In this document: positions 9,271 to 17,159 of the stretch, in pieces
Layout of the letters: every line of letters begins with the position of its first letter
Numbering within the stretch: position 1 is the stretch's first letter
NCBI GenBank assembly: GCA_041581135.1
Contig: JBFGCM010000006.1
Coordinates: 1 to 64,000, forward strand
From: JBFGCM01 sp041581135
GTDB taxonomy: Bacteria; Actinomycetota; Acidimicrobiia; Spongiisociales; UBA5794
Length of the DNA: 64,000 nucleotides
Direction: 5' to 3'
Notes under the pieces: model-generated
The model's database searches: none
What the model saw: only the letters and a program-made list of their open reading frames with translations
Told to the model about the DNA's origin: nothing
Program-made: the position numbers and the translations under genes

Positions 9271-9649
9271 GTGCCGTTCCCCCGCTGGCTCGCCACGTTC
9301 AACCGGTTCGTGACCAACCCGCTGATGCGACGCATCGCGGCCCGGCCGCCGTTCGGTGTCTTGGTGCATGTCGGTCGAACCAGCGGCAAGGAGTACTGCA
9401 CGCCGCTGAAACGCGTTTCCGACCGACGACGGCTTCGTGTGTGCGCTCACCTACGGCTCGACGGCCGACGGGGTGAAGAACACCCAGGCCGCCGGCGGCG
9501 CCATGCTGGTCTACGACGACCATCCGATTCGGCTCACGGAGCCCGAGCTCATCGAGCGGTCCGGGGCCTGGCCGGCCATCCCTCGGTCCTTTCACCTGCC
9601 GCTTCGAGCACTCGGCGTGTCGGAGTATCTGTTCCTGCGCCGCTCGTGA
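9271..9649 (+). pseudogene. DUF385-like deazaflavin-dependent oxidoreductase, frameshifted
   Basis: A GTG at 9271 opens a reading frame typical of the F420-dependent nitroreductase-like family (PRWLATFNRFVTNPLMRR, GVLVHVGRTSGKEYCTPL). The expected continuation (NAFPTDDGFVCALTYG) is present but shifted by one base: 9406-9411 reads CTGAAA where CTGAA would keep the frame. The remainder reads in frame 2 to the stop at 9649, ending EYLFLRRS. One extra A in the AAA at 9409-9411 explains the break. Repaired, the protein would be about 125 residues, normal for the family. Either a real disruption or a base-calling error in the run. Confidence 0.75.
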
Positions 9650-9671
9650 GGCTTGGTCATCCGACGGTCCC

Positions 9672-9677
9672 TATCCT
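9672..9677 (+). promoter_or_regulatory. Leaderless-type -10 box (TATCCT)
   Basis: TATCCT lies 7 nt before the ATG at 9685. No Shine-Dalgarno sequence is present between them, consistent with a transcript starting at the ATG. Confidence 0.45.
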
Positions 9678-9684
9678 CTCTCCC

Positions 9685-11466
9685 ATGGCTGACTACCGCG
9701 CCCCTCTGCGGGACATGAAGTTCGTTCTTCACCACGTCGCCGGCATCGATGAGCTGCTCGAGCTGGAGGCGTTCGCCCACGCCGAGCCCGACGTCGTTGC
9801 CGGAGCTCTGGAAGAAGCGGATCGCTTCTTCGCCGAGCAGGTGGCACCCACCAACCGGATCGGCGACACCGTGGGAAGCCGGCTCACCGAGCCGGGAGTG
9901 GTCGAAGCGCCCGACGAGTTCAAGCCGGTCTACGAGAAGTACGTGCATGCCGGATGGGGTGGGGTGCCGTTCCCGGCCGAGTACGGGGGTCACGGCTTCC
10001 CGTGGCTGGTCGGCATGGCGGTCCAGGAGATGTTCACGTCCGCCAACATGGCGTTCTCGCTGGTGCCGCTCCTGACGCAAGCCGGCATCCATGCCCTGCT
10101 CCTCCACGGTTCGGAGGAGCAGAAAGCCACCTATTTGGAGAAGATGATCACCGGGGAGTGGCCGGGCACCATGTGCCTCACCGAACCCCACGCCGGTTCC
10201 GACGTCGGCGCGCTCAGCGCCAAGGCAGAACCGGGGCCGGACGGCACGTACCGGCTCACCGGCACCAAGATCTTCATCACGTGGGGTGAGCACGATCTCG
10301 CCGACAACATCATCCACCTGGTGCTGGCGCGGACGCCCGGCTCGCCGCCCGGAACGAAGGGCATCTCGCTGTTCATCGTTCCCAAGTTCCTGATCAACGC
10401 CGATGGCTCCCGTGGCGAGCGTAACGATGTGCATGTCGTGTCCATCGAGCACAAGCTCGGGATTCACGGTTCTCCGACGTGTGTGCTGTCGTTCGGCGAG
10501 AACGAGGGAGCGGTGGCCTACCTGGTCGGCGAAGAGCATCAGGGCATGCGGTACATGTTCACCATGATGAACAACGCTCGGCTCGGCGTGGGGCTCGAGG
10601 GCCTGGCGATCGCCGAACGCGCGTACCAGCAGGCGCTGACCTTCGCCCAGGAACGCCGCCAGGGCCGCGCCGTGGGCACTGCGCCCACGGAGAGCTCACT
10701 CATCATCGAGCACCCCGACGTTCGTCGCATGTTGATGACCATGAAGTCCCAGACCGAGGCCATGCGCTGTCTGGTGTATCTCAACGCGGCGCACATCGAT
10801 CTCGCCGCCAATCATCCGGATGCAGAGGCACGTGCGTTCCACCAGGAGCGCGTCGATCTGTACACCCCGATCACGAAGGCATGGTCGACCGATCTGGGAG
10901 TGGAGATCACCTCGTTGGGTATCCAGATCCACGGTGGCATGGGCTACGTCGAGGAGACCGGGGCGGCCCAGCACTGGCGGGACGCCAGGATCGCGCCGAT
11001 CTACGAAGGCACCAACGGCATCCAGGCGATCGACCTGGCGATGCGGAAACTCCCGATGCGAGAGGGGCGGGCCGTCGCCGACCTGCTTGCCGAGATGCGA
11101 GCCCTCGACGAGGAGCTCTCCGCCCCGGAGTTGGCCGGCATGAGAGCGGCGTTGGCCGACGCGGTGGCAGCCCTCACTCAGGCGACGACCTGGCTCATCG
11201 CCTCGCGCAAGGAACCCAACGACGTGCTTGCCGGTGCCACGCCGTACCAGGAGATGTTCGGGATCGTGGTCGGCGGTTGGCTGATGGCACGGTCCGCCGT
11301 TGCCGCTTCGACCATGGCCGGAGACGACGACGGCTTCCACGCCGCCAAGGTCGACACCGCCCGCTTCTACTGCGAGCAGATCCTGCCGCGGGCTCGTGGG
11401 CTGCTGCCTGCGGTGACGGCGGGCGCGCAGCCGTTGTACGCCATCGAGCCCAAGTGGTTGGGGTGA
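9685..11466 (+). CDS. Acyl-CoA dehydrogenase with extended C-terminus (DmdC/FadE-like)
   Basis: This 593-residue flavoprotein belongs to the long acyl-CoA dehydrogenase group. The FAD/substrate core is clear: MCLTEPHAGSDVGALSAKA, TGTKIFITWGEHDL, and the late motif IQIHGGMGYVEETGAAQHW. YEGTNGIQAID carries the likely catalytic Glu. An extra C-terminal domain of about 120 residues follows, as in methylmercaptopropionyl-CoA dehydrogenases and long-chain FadE homologues. It would introduce the alpha-beta double bond in an acyl-CoA; chain preference cannot be told. ATG 9685 is chosen because a longer in-frame opening at 9220 reads through the frameshifted upstream gene. Confidence 0.87.
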   Translation: MADYRAPLRDMKFVLHHVAGIDELLELEAFAHAEPDVVAGALEEADRFFAEQVAPTNRIGDTVGSRLTEPGVVEAPDEFKPVYEKYVHAGWGGVPFPAEYGGHGFPWLVGMAVQEMFTSANMAFSLVPLLTQAGIHALLLHGSEEQKATYLEKMITGEWPGTMCLTEPHAGSDVGALSAKAEPGPDGTYRLTGTKIFITWGEHDLADNIIHLVLARTPGSPPGTKGISLFIVPKFLINADGSRGERNDVHVVSIEHKLGIHGSPTCVLSFGENEGAVAYLVGEEHQGMRYMFTMMNNARLGVGLEGLAIAERAYQQALTFAQERRQGRAVGTAPTESSLIIEHPDVRRMLMTMKSQTEAMRCLVYLNAAHIDLAANHPDAEARAFHQERVDLYTPITKAWSTDLGVEITSLGIQIHGGMGYVEETGAAQHWRDARIAPIYEGTNGIQAIDLAMRKLPMREGRAVADLLAEMRALDEELSAPELAGMRAALADAVAALTQATTWLIASRKEPNDVLAGATPYQEMFGIVVGGWLMARSAVAASTMAGDDDGFHAAKVDTARFYCEQILPRARGLLPAVTAGAQPLYAIEPKWLG

Positions 11467-11487
11467 ACCGCTGAGGCGAAACCCGGG

Positions 11488-11515
11488 CTGACCCTTTGCG
11501 CCGGCTGAGGGTCAG
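11488..11515. terminator. Convergent terminator hairpin
   Basis: CTGACCCT at 11488-11495 pairs perfectly with AGGGTCAG at 11508-11515 around a 12-nt loop. It lies exactly between the convergent acyl-CoA dehydrogenase and acetyltransferase genes, and the right arm contains the acetyltransferase stop codon. No strong T-run on either side. Confidence 0.5.
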
Positions 11516-12039
11516 TAGTCGTAGGTCTCGCCGTGAATCTCGATCCCGGCTCTCCACTCCGTGGTCGTCTCGTGGAGCGGCATGAACAGCTCGACGTGGC
11601 CAAGCGTGGTGAAGCCCATCGACCGAAACGCCGCCAGCGCTCCGGCGTTGCGCGCCACGGGCCTGATGCTGATGGCACCCAGACCGCGTTGCTTCGCCTC
11701 GGCGACCACGGTGGCCACCAACTCCTTGCCGATGCCTCGCCGCCGATGCTCCGGATGGACGATCACCGGCTCGACCTCGGCCTCTTCCGAGTCGATCAAG
11801 AGGCCGGTGAGGCCGACGACGGCACCGCCGGATACGGCAACCCAGCTCGCTTGCCGCTTGGGATCGGCGAGGTAGCGATCGAAGTCCGCGCCGGGGTCGT
11901 CGCCGCCGATGTGGGGCGCGGCGTAGATCGTGCGGTGGTGGTCGGTGAGCGCCGCCCACAGCTCCCGGCAGGCGTCGTGGTCGCTGTCGCGGTAGGCCCG
12001 GATCTCGACGCCGGCCTGACCGGCTACGGGCGCTGCCAC
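11512..12039 (-). CDS. GNAT-family N-acetyltransferase
   Basis: The acetyl-CoA binding signature HPEHRRRGIGKELV and the later NAGALAAFRSMGF are classic GNAT motifs A and B. The fold starts at VEIRAYRDSDHDACRELW. The product is about 175 residues if the GTG at 12039 is used; this overlaps the end of the metallo-hydrolase gene by 16 bp. The open frame extends to 12102, but that would overlap the upstream gene further with Arg-rich sequence. Substrate unknown. It may be the last gene of the MscS/unknown/MBL operon or have its own start. Confidence 0.75.
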   Translation of the reverse strand: MAAPVAGQAGVEIRAYRDSDHDACRELWAALTDHHRTIYAAPHIGGDDPGADFDRYLADPKRQASWVAVSGGAVVGLTGLLIDSEEAEVEPVIVHPEHRRRGIGKELVATVVAEAKQRGLGAISIRPVARNAGALAAFRSMGFTTLGHVELFMPLHETTTEWRAGIEIHGETYDY

Positions 12040-13220
12040 TGCCGTCCGCTTCCCAGGTCGATGGGATCGCCCGGCTCGTCGCCGAACCGCCACATCGTCC
12101 ACTTCCCCTTGGACATCACGAGGGCGATGCTGCCGAGGGCAGTGCCTGCGTCGTCCGTGTCCGATGTGTAGAACATCCCCAGCTCCCAGTCCTTGCGGTG
12201 CTCCGCACCGGAGGTGGTCGTCGGGTCCATTGCCTCCCGGATGAGGTCTTGTGCCACGGTGTGCGGGAACTTGTAGCGGCCGGCACCGGCGACGCTGGAC
12301 ACCAGCATCAGCTGGGGCGAGATTCGTTCCACCAGCTCCAGGTTGACGCCGTGCTTGGAACCATGGTGCGACACCTTCAGGATGTCTGCAGACACCAGGT
12401 CCTCACCGGTGGCGGCGTCGATGGCCTTGGCCGCCGCCGAGTCGGATGGGTGCAGCTCGGGGAAGTCTGTCATCACGAACGACCACGAGAGCGTCTGGGC
12501 GTCGGCGCCCAGCAGGAGCGACATGGTGTTGGCCTCGTCCACCAGCTCCCGATCTTCTGTCCGCTGGATCACCCGGGCGGCGGGGAACTCGATGCGGACC
12601 GACACGGAGGCGTTGTTGGGGTCGACCCCATAGGTGTCGAAGCGGTTGCGCAGGTGGATCGACGGGCTCATCACCGTGACGGCAGCCGAACCGATCCAAC
12701 GGCGGAACCCGCTGGTGGGCTGGGCGTACATGAGGTGCGGGTGCGCTTCGACCGCGTTCATGATCTTGTGGTACTTGGCCGAGGTGAAGTAGTAGCCGCT
12801 GTCCCAGAACTCGCTGATGCGATGCTTGTACCCGGTGAGGAGCTCGGGGATGCCGCCGACGTGGTCGGCGTGAGGATGGGTGGCGATGACCAGCGGAATC
12901 GAGCCGTCAGGTACCGGGTGCTCCTGGCCGGCCTCCGGGCCGTCGGCGGGAAGCAGCTTCTCGTCGACAAGGCGGTCGAGGAGTCGAGGCAGCTTCTTGG
13001 TCTTGCCGGCGTCCACGATGATCGCCTGGCGGCGCCGGTTCGGCGGGTTGTCCGGGTCGTCCGGCTCGTCCGGGTCGACAGGGGTCGCCGGGAGGAGGAT
13101 CAGCTGGGCATCGGCGTCGCCGACGTTGCACAGGAAGTACACCATGTGGTCGGGGTCGATCGAGCCGAGGAAGTCACCGGCCGAGAGTCGCGAGGCGGGG
13201 ACGGCGCCGGGTACTGCCAT
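12024..13220 (-). CDS. Metallo-beta-lactamase-fold hydrolase (ComEC/Rec2 C-terminal type)
   Basis: The 398-residue cytoplasmic protein has the MBL zinc motif ATHPHADHVGGIPELL and downstream a KVSHHGSKHGVN segment, the arrangement of MBL domains related to the ComEC C-terminal region. A charged insertion (PVDPDEPDDPDNPPNRRR) interrupts the first strands. No membrane segments are visible, so this is not a full ComEC channel. Activity could be nuclease, phosphodiesterase or other hydrolase. ATG 13220 overlaps the stop of the preceding gene as ATGA; the open frame continues to 13730 but that part is an Arg/Pro-rich shadow. Third gene of a coupled MscS operon. Confidence 0.78.
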   Translation of the reverse strand: MAVPGAVPASRLSAGDFLGSIDPDHMVYFLCNVGDADAQLILLPATPVDPDEPDDPDNPPNRRRQAIIVDAGKTKKLPRLLDRLVDEKLLPADGPEAGQEHPVPDGSIPLVIATHPHADHVGGIPELLTGYKHRISEFWDSGYYFTSAKYHKIMNAVEAHPHLMYAQPTSGFRRWIGSAAVTVMSPSIHLRNRFDTYGVDPNNASVSVRIEFPAARVIQRTEDRELVDEANTMSLLLGADAQTLSWSFVMTDFPELHPSDSAAAKAIDAATGEDLVSADILKVSHHGSKHGVNLELVERISPQLMLVSSVAGAGRYKFPHTVAQDLIREAMDPTTTSGAEHRKDWELGMFYTSDTDDAGTALGSIALVMSKGKWTMWRFGDEPGDPIDLGSGRQWQRP

Positions 13221-13789
13221 CAGATGCTCTGGGGAGGTGGGCTGAGAGGAAATGACTGGCGCGGTGCATCGGGCTCGGGCGGCTTGGCGAGCTCCAGCCG
13301 CTCGGCCTCCGCCGGGGTGACCCGGGGCGCGATGGCACCGTAGTGGGCGATCTTGGCGGCACGTCGGGCCGGTCGGCTGACATCGATCGGCTTCGCCGAG
13401 GCCAGGTCGTCCGGCCACTCGGGGCCGGGCACGTGGAACACGTCGCCCACCCGCAGCCGCCGCTCCGGGGCGATCTGGTCGGCCCGGGTTCTGGCGGCGT
13501 TGACGGCTGACTGGAACTCGTCCAGGTTCGCGTCGGTAGCCACCCGGGCCTCCCACTCTTCGTCGACGTCCGGGAACGAGAGCCGCCCGGCATGGTCCAG
13601 GTGCGGCCACGGGGCCGGATCCAGGCCGACGATCCCGGCGTCGATGTCGTCCACCACCACATAGAACGAATCCGCCGTGGGGTTGACCGGCGCCGTGGTG
13701 CCGTCTGTGAGCTCGATCTCGGGCTCCCACAGCTGATCCATCGGGGCGAACGAGTCCGCGGCCACCACTGGGCGCTGCTCTTGCTGCAT
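13220..13789 (-). CDS. Unknown protein between MscS and MBL hydrolase
   Basis: I do not recognise this 189-residue protein. It begins MQQEQRPVVAADSFAPMDQL, has no signal peptide or membrane segment, is acidic in the first half, and contains RLRVGDVFHVPGPEW, which looks like a short beta-rich module. The C-terminus is Pro-rich (PPEPDAPRQSFPLSPPPQSI). ATGA overlaps at both ends couple it to the MscS gene upstream and the MBL hydrolase downstream, so the three proteins are probably made in fixed ratio. The open frame extends to 14686, but that part lies antisense-shifted within MscS and is not credible. Confidence 0.65.
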   Translation of the reverse strand: MQQEQRPVVAADSFAPMDQLWEPEIELTDGTTAPVNPTADSFYVVVDDIDAGIVGLDPAPWPHLDHAGRLSFPDVDEEWEARVATDANLDEFQSAVNAARTRADQIAPERRLRVGDVFHVPGPEWPDDLASAKPIDVSRPARRAAKIAHYGAIAPRVTPAEAERLELAKPPEPDAPRQSFPLSPPPQSI

Positions 13790-14694
13790 CAGTCTCCTCT
13801 TTGGATCTGGAGTGGGTGGTGGATCACCATACGCGTCGTCGGATAGGCGAGCTCGACCGACGGCTCGGCGGCGATCTCTTTCAACAACGCCCGCCAGATC
13901 TCGTCGTTGGTCCCCCTCCGGCGCTGGGCGGACACCAGCAGCCGAGCGGTGAGCAGTACGCCGCTGTCTTTGACGTCGACGTAGACGATCGGCCGTAGCT
14001 CCGTGTACCGGATGAAGTACTTGCGCGACGCCTCCCTGATGCGGCGTTCCGCTCCCATCTCCTCGTCTGACATGGCGTGAGGCTCGAGCACCTTGCGCAT
14101 GATCTCCTCGGCGCGCTCCCAGTCGCTCTCGAAGGTGAAGAGCACCGGCACCTCGTGCCACACGTAGGGGAAACCCTCCGTGAAGTTGGCCATGCTCTTG
14201 GTGAAGATGGCGCCGTTGGGAATGTGGATGATGCGGCCGGTGGACTGGTCGCCGCCCACCCAGTTGCGTATCTCCAGCATCGAGAAACGGAAGACCCGGA
14301 GGTCGATCACATCCCCCGCATGTCCGTCGATCTCGATGCGGTGGCCCACGCGGAACGGATGGCGCAGGAGGATGTACACCCAGCCGGCGAGGTTCTTGAG
14401 CACGTCGGACAGGGCGATGGCGATACCGGCGGACAGGAGGCCCAGGAAGGTGGCCACGTTGTCGAAGGCGTCGATCCAGACCCATCCCAGCAAGAGCAGC
14501 AGGATGAACGTCGCCACGTAGATGATCGACTTCTGGGTGCGAAACAGGATCTCCGAGTCGTCGATGCGGCGGGCGGCGGCCCGGCGCACCACCAGCTGAC
14601 CGGCGACCACCACCACCACCACGATGCCGGTGGCTACCAAGCGGGCGTGCGCGAGGTTCTCGATGTTCAGGAGATCCGAGATCCACTCACCCAA
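13789..14694 (-). CDS. MscS-family mechanosensitive channel
   Basis: The 301-residue protein has a membrane segment at about residues 18-36, another at about 57-73 and the pore-lining TM3 (FLGLLSAGIAIALSDVLKNL). The beta domain follows (HPFRVGHRIEIDGHAGDVID, then GRIIHIPNGAIFTKSMANFT), all typical of small MscS channels that release solutes on osmotic downshock. The start is TTG at 14694 with a strong GAGGTGAGG ribosome site just upstream. Divergent from the fusion gene at 14754. Its stop overlaps the next start (ATGA), linking it to an unknown protein and an MBL hydrolase, an uncommon partnership. Confidence 0.86.
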   Translation of the reverse strand: MGEWISDLLNIENLAHARLVATGIVVVVVVAGQLVVRRAAARRIDDSEILFRTQKSIIYVATFILLLLLGWVWIDAFDNVATFLGLLSAGIAIALSDVLKNLAGWVYILLRHPFRVGHRIEIDGHAGDVIDLRVFRFSMLEIRNWVGGDQSTGRIIHIPNGAIFTKSMANFTEGFPYVWHEVPVLFTFESDWERAEEIMRKVLEPHAMSDEEMGAERRIREASRKYFIRYTELRPIVYVDVKDSGVLLTARLLVSAQRRRGTNDEIWRALLKEIAAEPSVELAYPTTRMVIHHPLQIQRGD

Positions 14695-14741
14695 GGCCTC
14701 ACCTCGCTGCCGCGTGCTCCCGCCAGGCTACCGCTGCGACG

Positions 14742-14747
14742 TAGCCT
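14742..14747 (+). promoter_or_regulatory. Leaderless-type -10 box (TAGCCT)
   Basis: TAGCCT lies 6 nt before the GTG at 14754. This supports that GTG over the ATG at 14766 as start. Confidence 0.4.
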
Positions 14748-14753
14748 TCTGAG

Positions 14754-16079
14754 GTGAACGAACCGATGCCACTCGAAGCCGTGCATGGCCTCTTGGAGTC
14801 GTTCGGGCAGGCGGGTATACCGGTTTGGATCGCAGGGGGTTGGGGAGTGGATGCGGTGATCGGCCGGCAGTCGCGGTGGCATGCCGATCTGGATGTCGCC
14901 CTCTCCGCTGAGGACCTCGAGCGGGCGCGGCGGATGCTGGCGGAGGCGGGTTTCACCATCGATGTGGACTGGCGTCCGACGCGGCTAGCGATGCGCCATC
15001 CCGATGGCAGAGAGATCGATCTGCACCCGGTGGAGTTCGACGGGGCAGGCAACGGGATCCAGCGGCTCCTCGACGGCGGCGTGGCGGAGTACCCGGCCGC
15101 CGACCTGGTGCGGGGGAGTCTCGGCGACCGCGAGGTCCGCTGCTTGTCGGCGCGGCTGCAGGCCACGTTTCACACCGGCTATGCCCCCACCGTGGTGGAT
15201 CACTTCGACATGCACCGTCTGGCCGGCGCCACCGGAGTCGACCTCGCTGCGGTCTACGCGCTCACCGGACAGAGTGCCGACGGGATCGTCGAAGAGCTGG
15301 TGGCGGTGGACGGCGCCGAGCTGTGGACCGCCACCCGGGGCCGCGGTCGACCGGTCGTGCTCTGTCACGGCGGACCCGGCCTCTGGGACGATCAGGCCCC
15401 GGTCGCGGCGATGATCGACGACGTGGCCACCGTGCACCGCTTCGACCAGCGGGGATGCGGCCGCTCAACCGGATCGGATGGCATCACCGTTGCGAGTTCG
15501 GTGGACGATCTCGAGGCCTTGCGAACGCATTGGGGCCACGAGTCCTGGATCGTGGCGGGGCACTCATGGGGCGCCGGGTTGGTCGCGGCGTACACGGTGG
15601 CCCATCCCGATCGAGTCGACGCCCTCGTCTCCATCAGCGGCACCGGTTGCGCGTGGGCATGGCACGGGGAGTATCGCGAGGAGCGCGACCGGCGCTTGGG
15701 AGCGGACGCCGAGCGAGTGGCGAAGCTGCCTCGTCCCGCCCGCAGGCGCTTCGTGGTTGCCACCGACTTCGCCGGCCCTCCCCAGGTCGATGCCGCGCTC
15801 GACGGAGACTTCGACGTCCGCTACGACGTCAACGTCGCCCTCACCGCCGACTGGCGTCGCGTCGGGCCGGAGGTAGGCGAGCGCTTGCGAGGCCTGCCGG
15901 TTCCCGTCGTCGCCATCGCCGGGGCAAGTGATCCTCGCCCGGTCTGGGCTGCCACCGAGATCGCCGCGTCGGCCCGAGACGGCTGGTCGTTCGTGTTCCC
16001 CGATGTGGGGCACTTCCCCTGGCTGGAGCGACCCGAGCTGCTCCGCGACGCTCTGCGTGCCGTGACCGCCCGACTGTGA
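14754..16079 (+). CDS. Fusion: ANT/LinA-like nucleotidyltransferase plus alpha/beta hydrolase
   Basis: Residues 1 to about 165 match the small nucleotidyltransferase fold of aminoglycoside 2''- and lincosamide nucleotidyltransferases: GGWGVDAVIGRQSRWHADLDVAL holds the G(G/S)-W and DxD metal motif, and REIDLHPVEF the later Asp. From about residue 180 a proline-iminopeptidase-like alpha/beta hydrolase begins (VVLCHGGPGLWDD oxyanion loop, FDQRGCGRS, nucleophile elbow GHSWGAG, late SDPR, and PDVGHFPWLE with the catalytic His). Both domains look intact. The pairing suggests one enzyme that modifies and another that hydrolyses a small molecule, perhaps antibiotic-like; that is inference. No stop or frame change at the junction. 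Confidence 0.8.
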   Translation: MNEPMPLEAVHGLLESFGQAGIPVWIAGGWGVDAVIGRQSRWHADLDVALSAEDLERARRMLAEAGFTIDVDWRPTRLAMRHPDGREIDLHPVEFDGAGNGIQRLLDGGVAEYPAADLVRGSLGDREVRCLSARLQATFHTGYAPTVVDHFDMHRLAGATGVDLAAVYALTGQSADGIVEELVAVDGAELWTATRGRGRPVVLCHGGPGLWDDQAPVAAMIDDVATVHRFDQRGCGRSTGSDGITVASSVDDLEALRTHWGHESWIVAGHSWGAGLVAAYTVAHPDRVDALVSISGTGCAWAWHGEYREERDRRLGADAERVAKLPRPARRRFVVATDFAGPPQVDAALDGDFDVRYDVNVALTADWRRVGPEVGERLRGLPVPVVAIAGASDPRPVWAATEIAASARDGWSFVFPDVGHFPWLERPELLRDALRAVTARL

Positions 16080-16174
16080 GATCGGCGGAGCGTCGCCCGC
16101 CGGCCAGATGCCAGATCAGCGGCTTGTTCCGACCCCGCCGACCAACGAATTACACGCGTGTCACTTGGCCGGGC

Positions 16175-16180
16175 TACCAT
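16175..16180 (+). promoter_or_regulatory. Leaderless-type -10 box (TACCAT)
   Basis: TACCAT lies 7 nt before the ATG at 16188, with no ribosome-binding site between. It probably drives the NurA-HerA-SbcDC gene run. Confidence 0.42.
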
Positions 16181-16187
16181 CTGGCCG

Positions 16188-17141
16188 ATGGGCACACTCC
16201 ACGTCGAGGGCTGGGCCCCTGATTATGGGACCCCGCTCGAGACCGATGACGCGTACGCTCCCGACGAGGGCAAAGTCGACGACGCCGTCGAGGTGAGCGG
16301 GCCGTGGGAACCGATGGGCGGTCACGACGACGGTGTCGAGACTGTCGCCTTCGTCGACGGCGTGCGCCGCATCGACGCCAGGCTCACCATCGACGATCCG
16401 AGCGGCCCGATTCCGGGCCTCTGCGGGACCTACGGGGTCGGTGCCCTGTGCTGGCGCCGCCATCATCCCAGCGCCGAGGTCACGGACGTACACATCGAGC
16501 GTCTGGCGGTGTTCACCCACGGTCGCAACGATCCCATTCCGGTCGCGGGCCCGCAGCTGGCATACCGCACCGAGGCCGTGGCCGACTTCGACCCGGCGCT
16601 GCTCATCCGCCATTTCCACGGTGCAATGCGGAAGGCGGAAGGACTCCTGGCCGAGCGGCTCGCCCAGGCCGGCACGTTCGTCGTCTCGGACGGCCCCATC
16701 AACGACCTGTCGGCGACCGAGAAGGTCGGGTACATCAAGACGCATCGAGTGCCGTACCTGCCCCCGGAGCGTATGGACATCATCGCCCGCCTCACCCCCG
16801 GTACCCGCACGCCGTTGTTCGTCATTGGCGCCCAGTCCGCACAGTTCCCCCGCTACTCCTGGTACCTACGGCTGGCCACCCTGCCCGGCGGCCATTCCTG
16901 GACCGGCATCGTCCGCTGCGAGGCTTCCACCAAGCTCGGGCTCGAGGTGGCACAGCGCCTCGCCGATCGGTCGGCGGCGCTGCTGCCGATGGTGGCCTCC
17001 GAGGCCCACATCGATCCGCGGGCACCCCAGAACCTCGTTCCCATCGCCGCCCTGGAACGGGCGTTGCGGCGCCGCATGGGGGATGCGGCCTACATCCACC
17101 GTCAGCTACGGTCCGCCGTGATGCGGCAGGGAGCGGCGTGA
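16188..17141 (+). CDS. nurA: NurA-like nuclease
   Basis: The 317-residue protein carries the NurA pattern: FVDGVRRIDARL with the first acidic motif, FVVSDGPIN with the second, then VGYIKTHRVPYLPPE and late TGIVRCEAS. NurA is a 5'-3' exo/endonuclease that works with the HerA translocase to resect DNA ends. The HerA-like gene starts 18 bp downstream, the expected partner. ATG 16188 is preferred over an in-frame start at 16158 because of the TACCAT box 7 nt upstream and because MGTLHVEGWAPDYG looks like a natural N-terminus. Followed by sbcD and sbcC. Confidence 0.72.
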   Translation: MGTLHVEGWAPDYGTPLETDDAYAPDEGKVDDAVEVSGPWEPMGGHDDGVETVAFVDGVRRIDARLTIDDPSGPIPGLCGTYGVGALCWRRHHPSAEVTDVHIERLAVFTHGRNDPIPVAGPQLAYRTEAVADFDPALLIRHFHGAMRKAEGLLAERLAQAGTFVVSDGPINDLSATEKVGYIKTHRVPYLPPERMDIIARLTPGTRTPLFVIGAQSAQFPRYSWYLRLATLPGGHSWTGIVRCEASTKLGLEVAQRLADRSAALLPMVASEAHIDPRAPQNLVPIAALERALRRRMGDAAYIHRQLRSAVMRQGAA

Positions 17142-17159
17142 TGCAGGAGACGGGCCCCC

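Noticed and set aside
13221..13730. N-terminal extension of the MBL hydrolase to 13730
   Set aside because: The extra 170 residues are Arg/Gly/Pro-rich and overlap a real gene in another frame; the ATGA overlap at 13220 is a better start.
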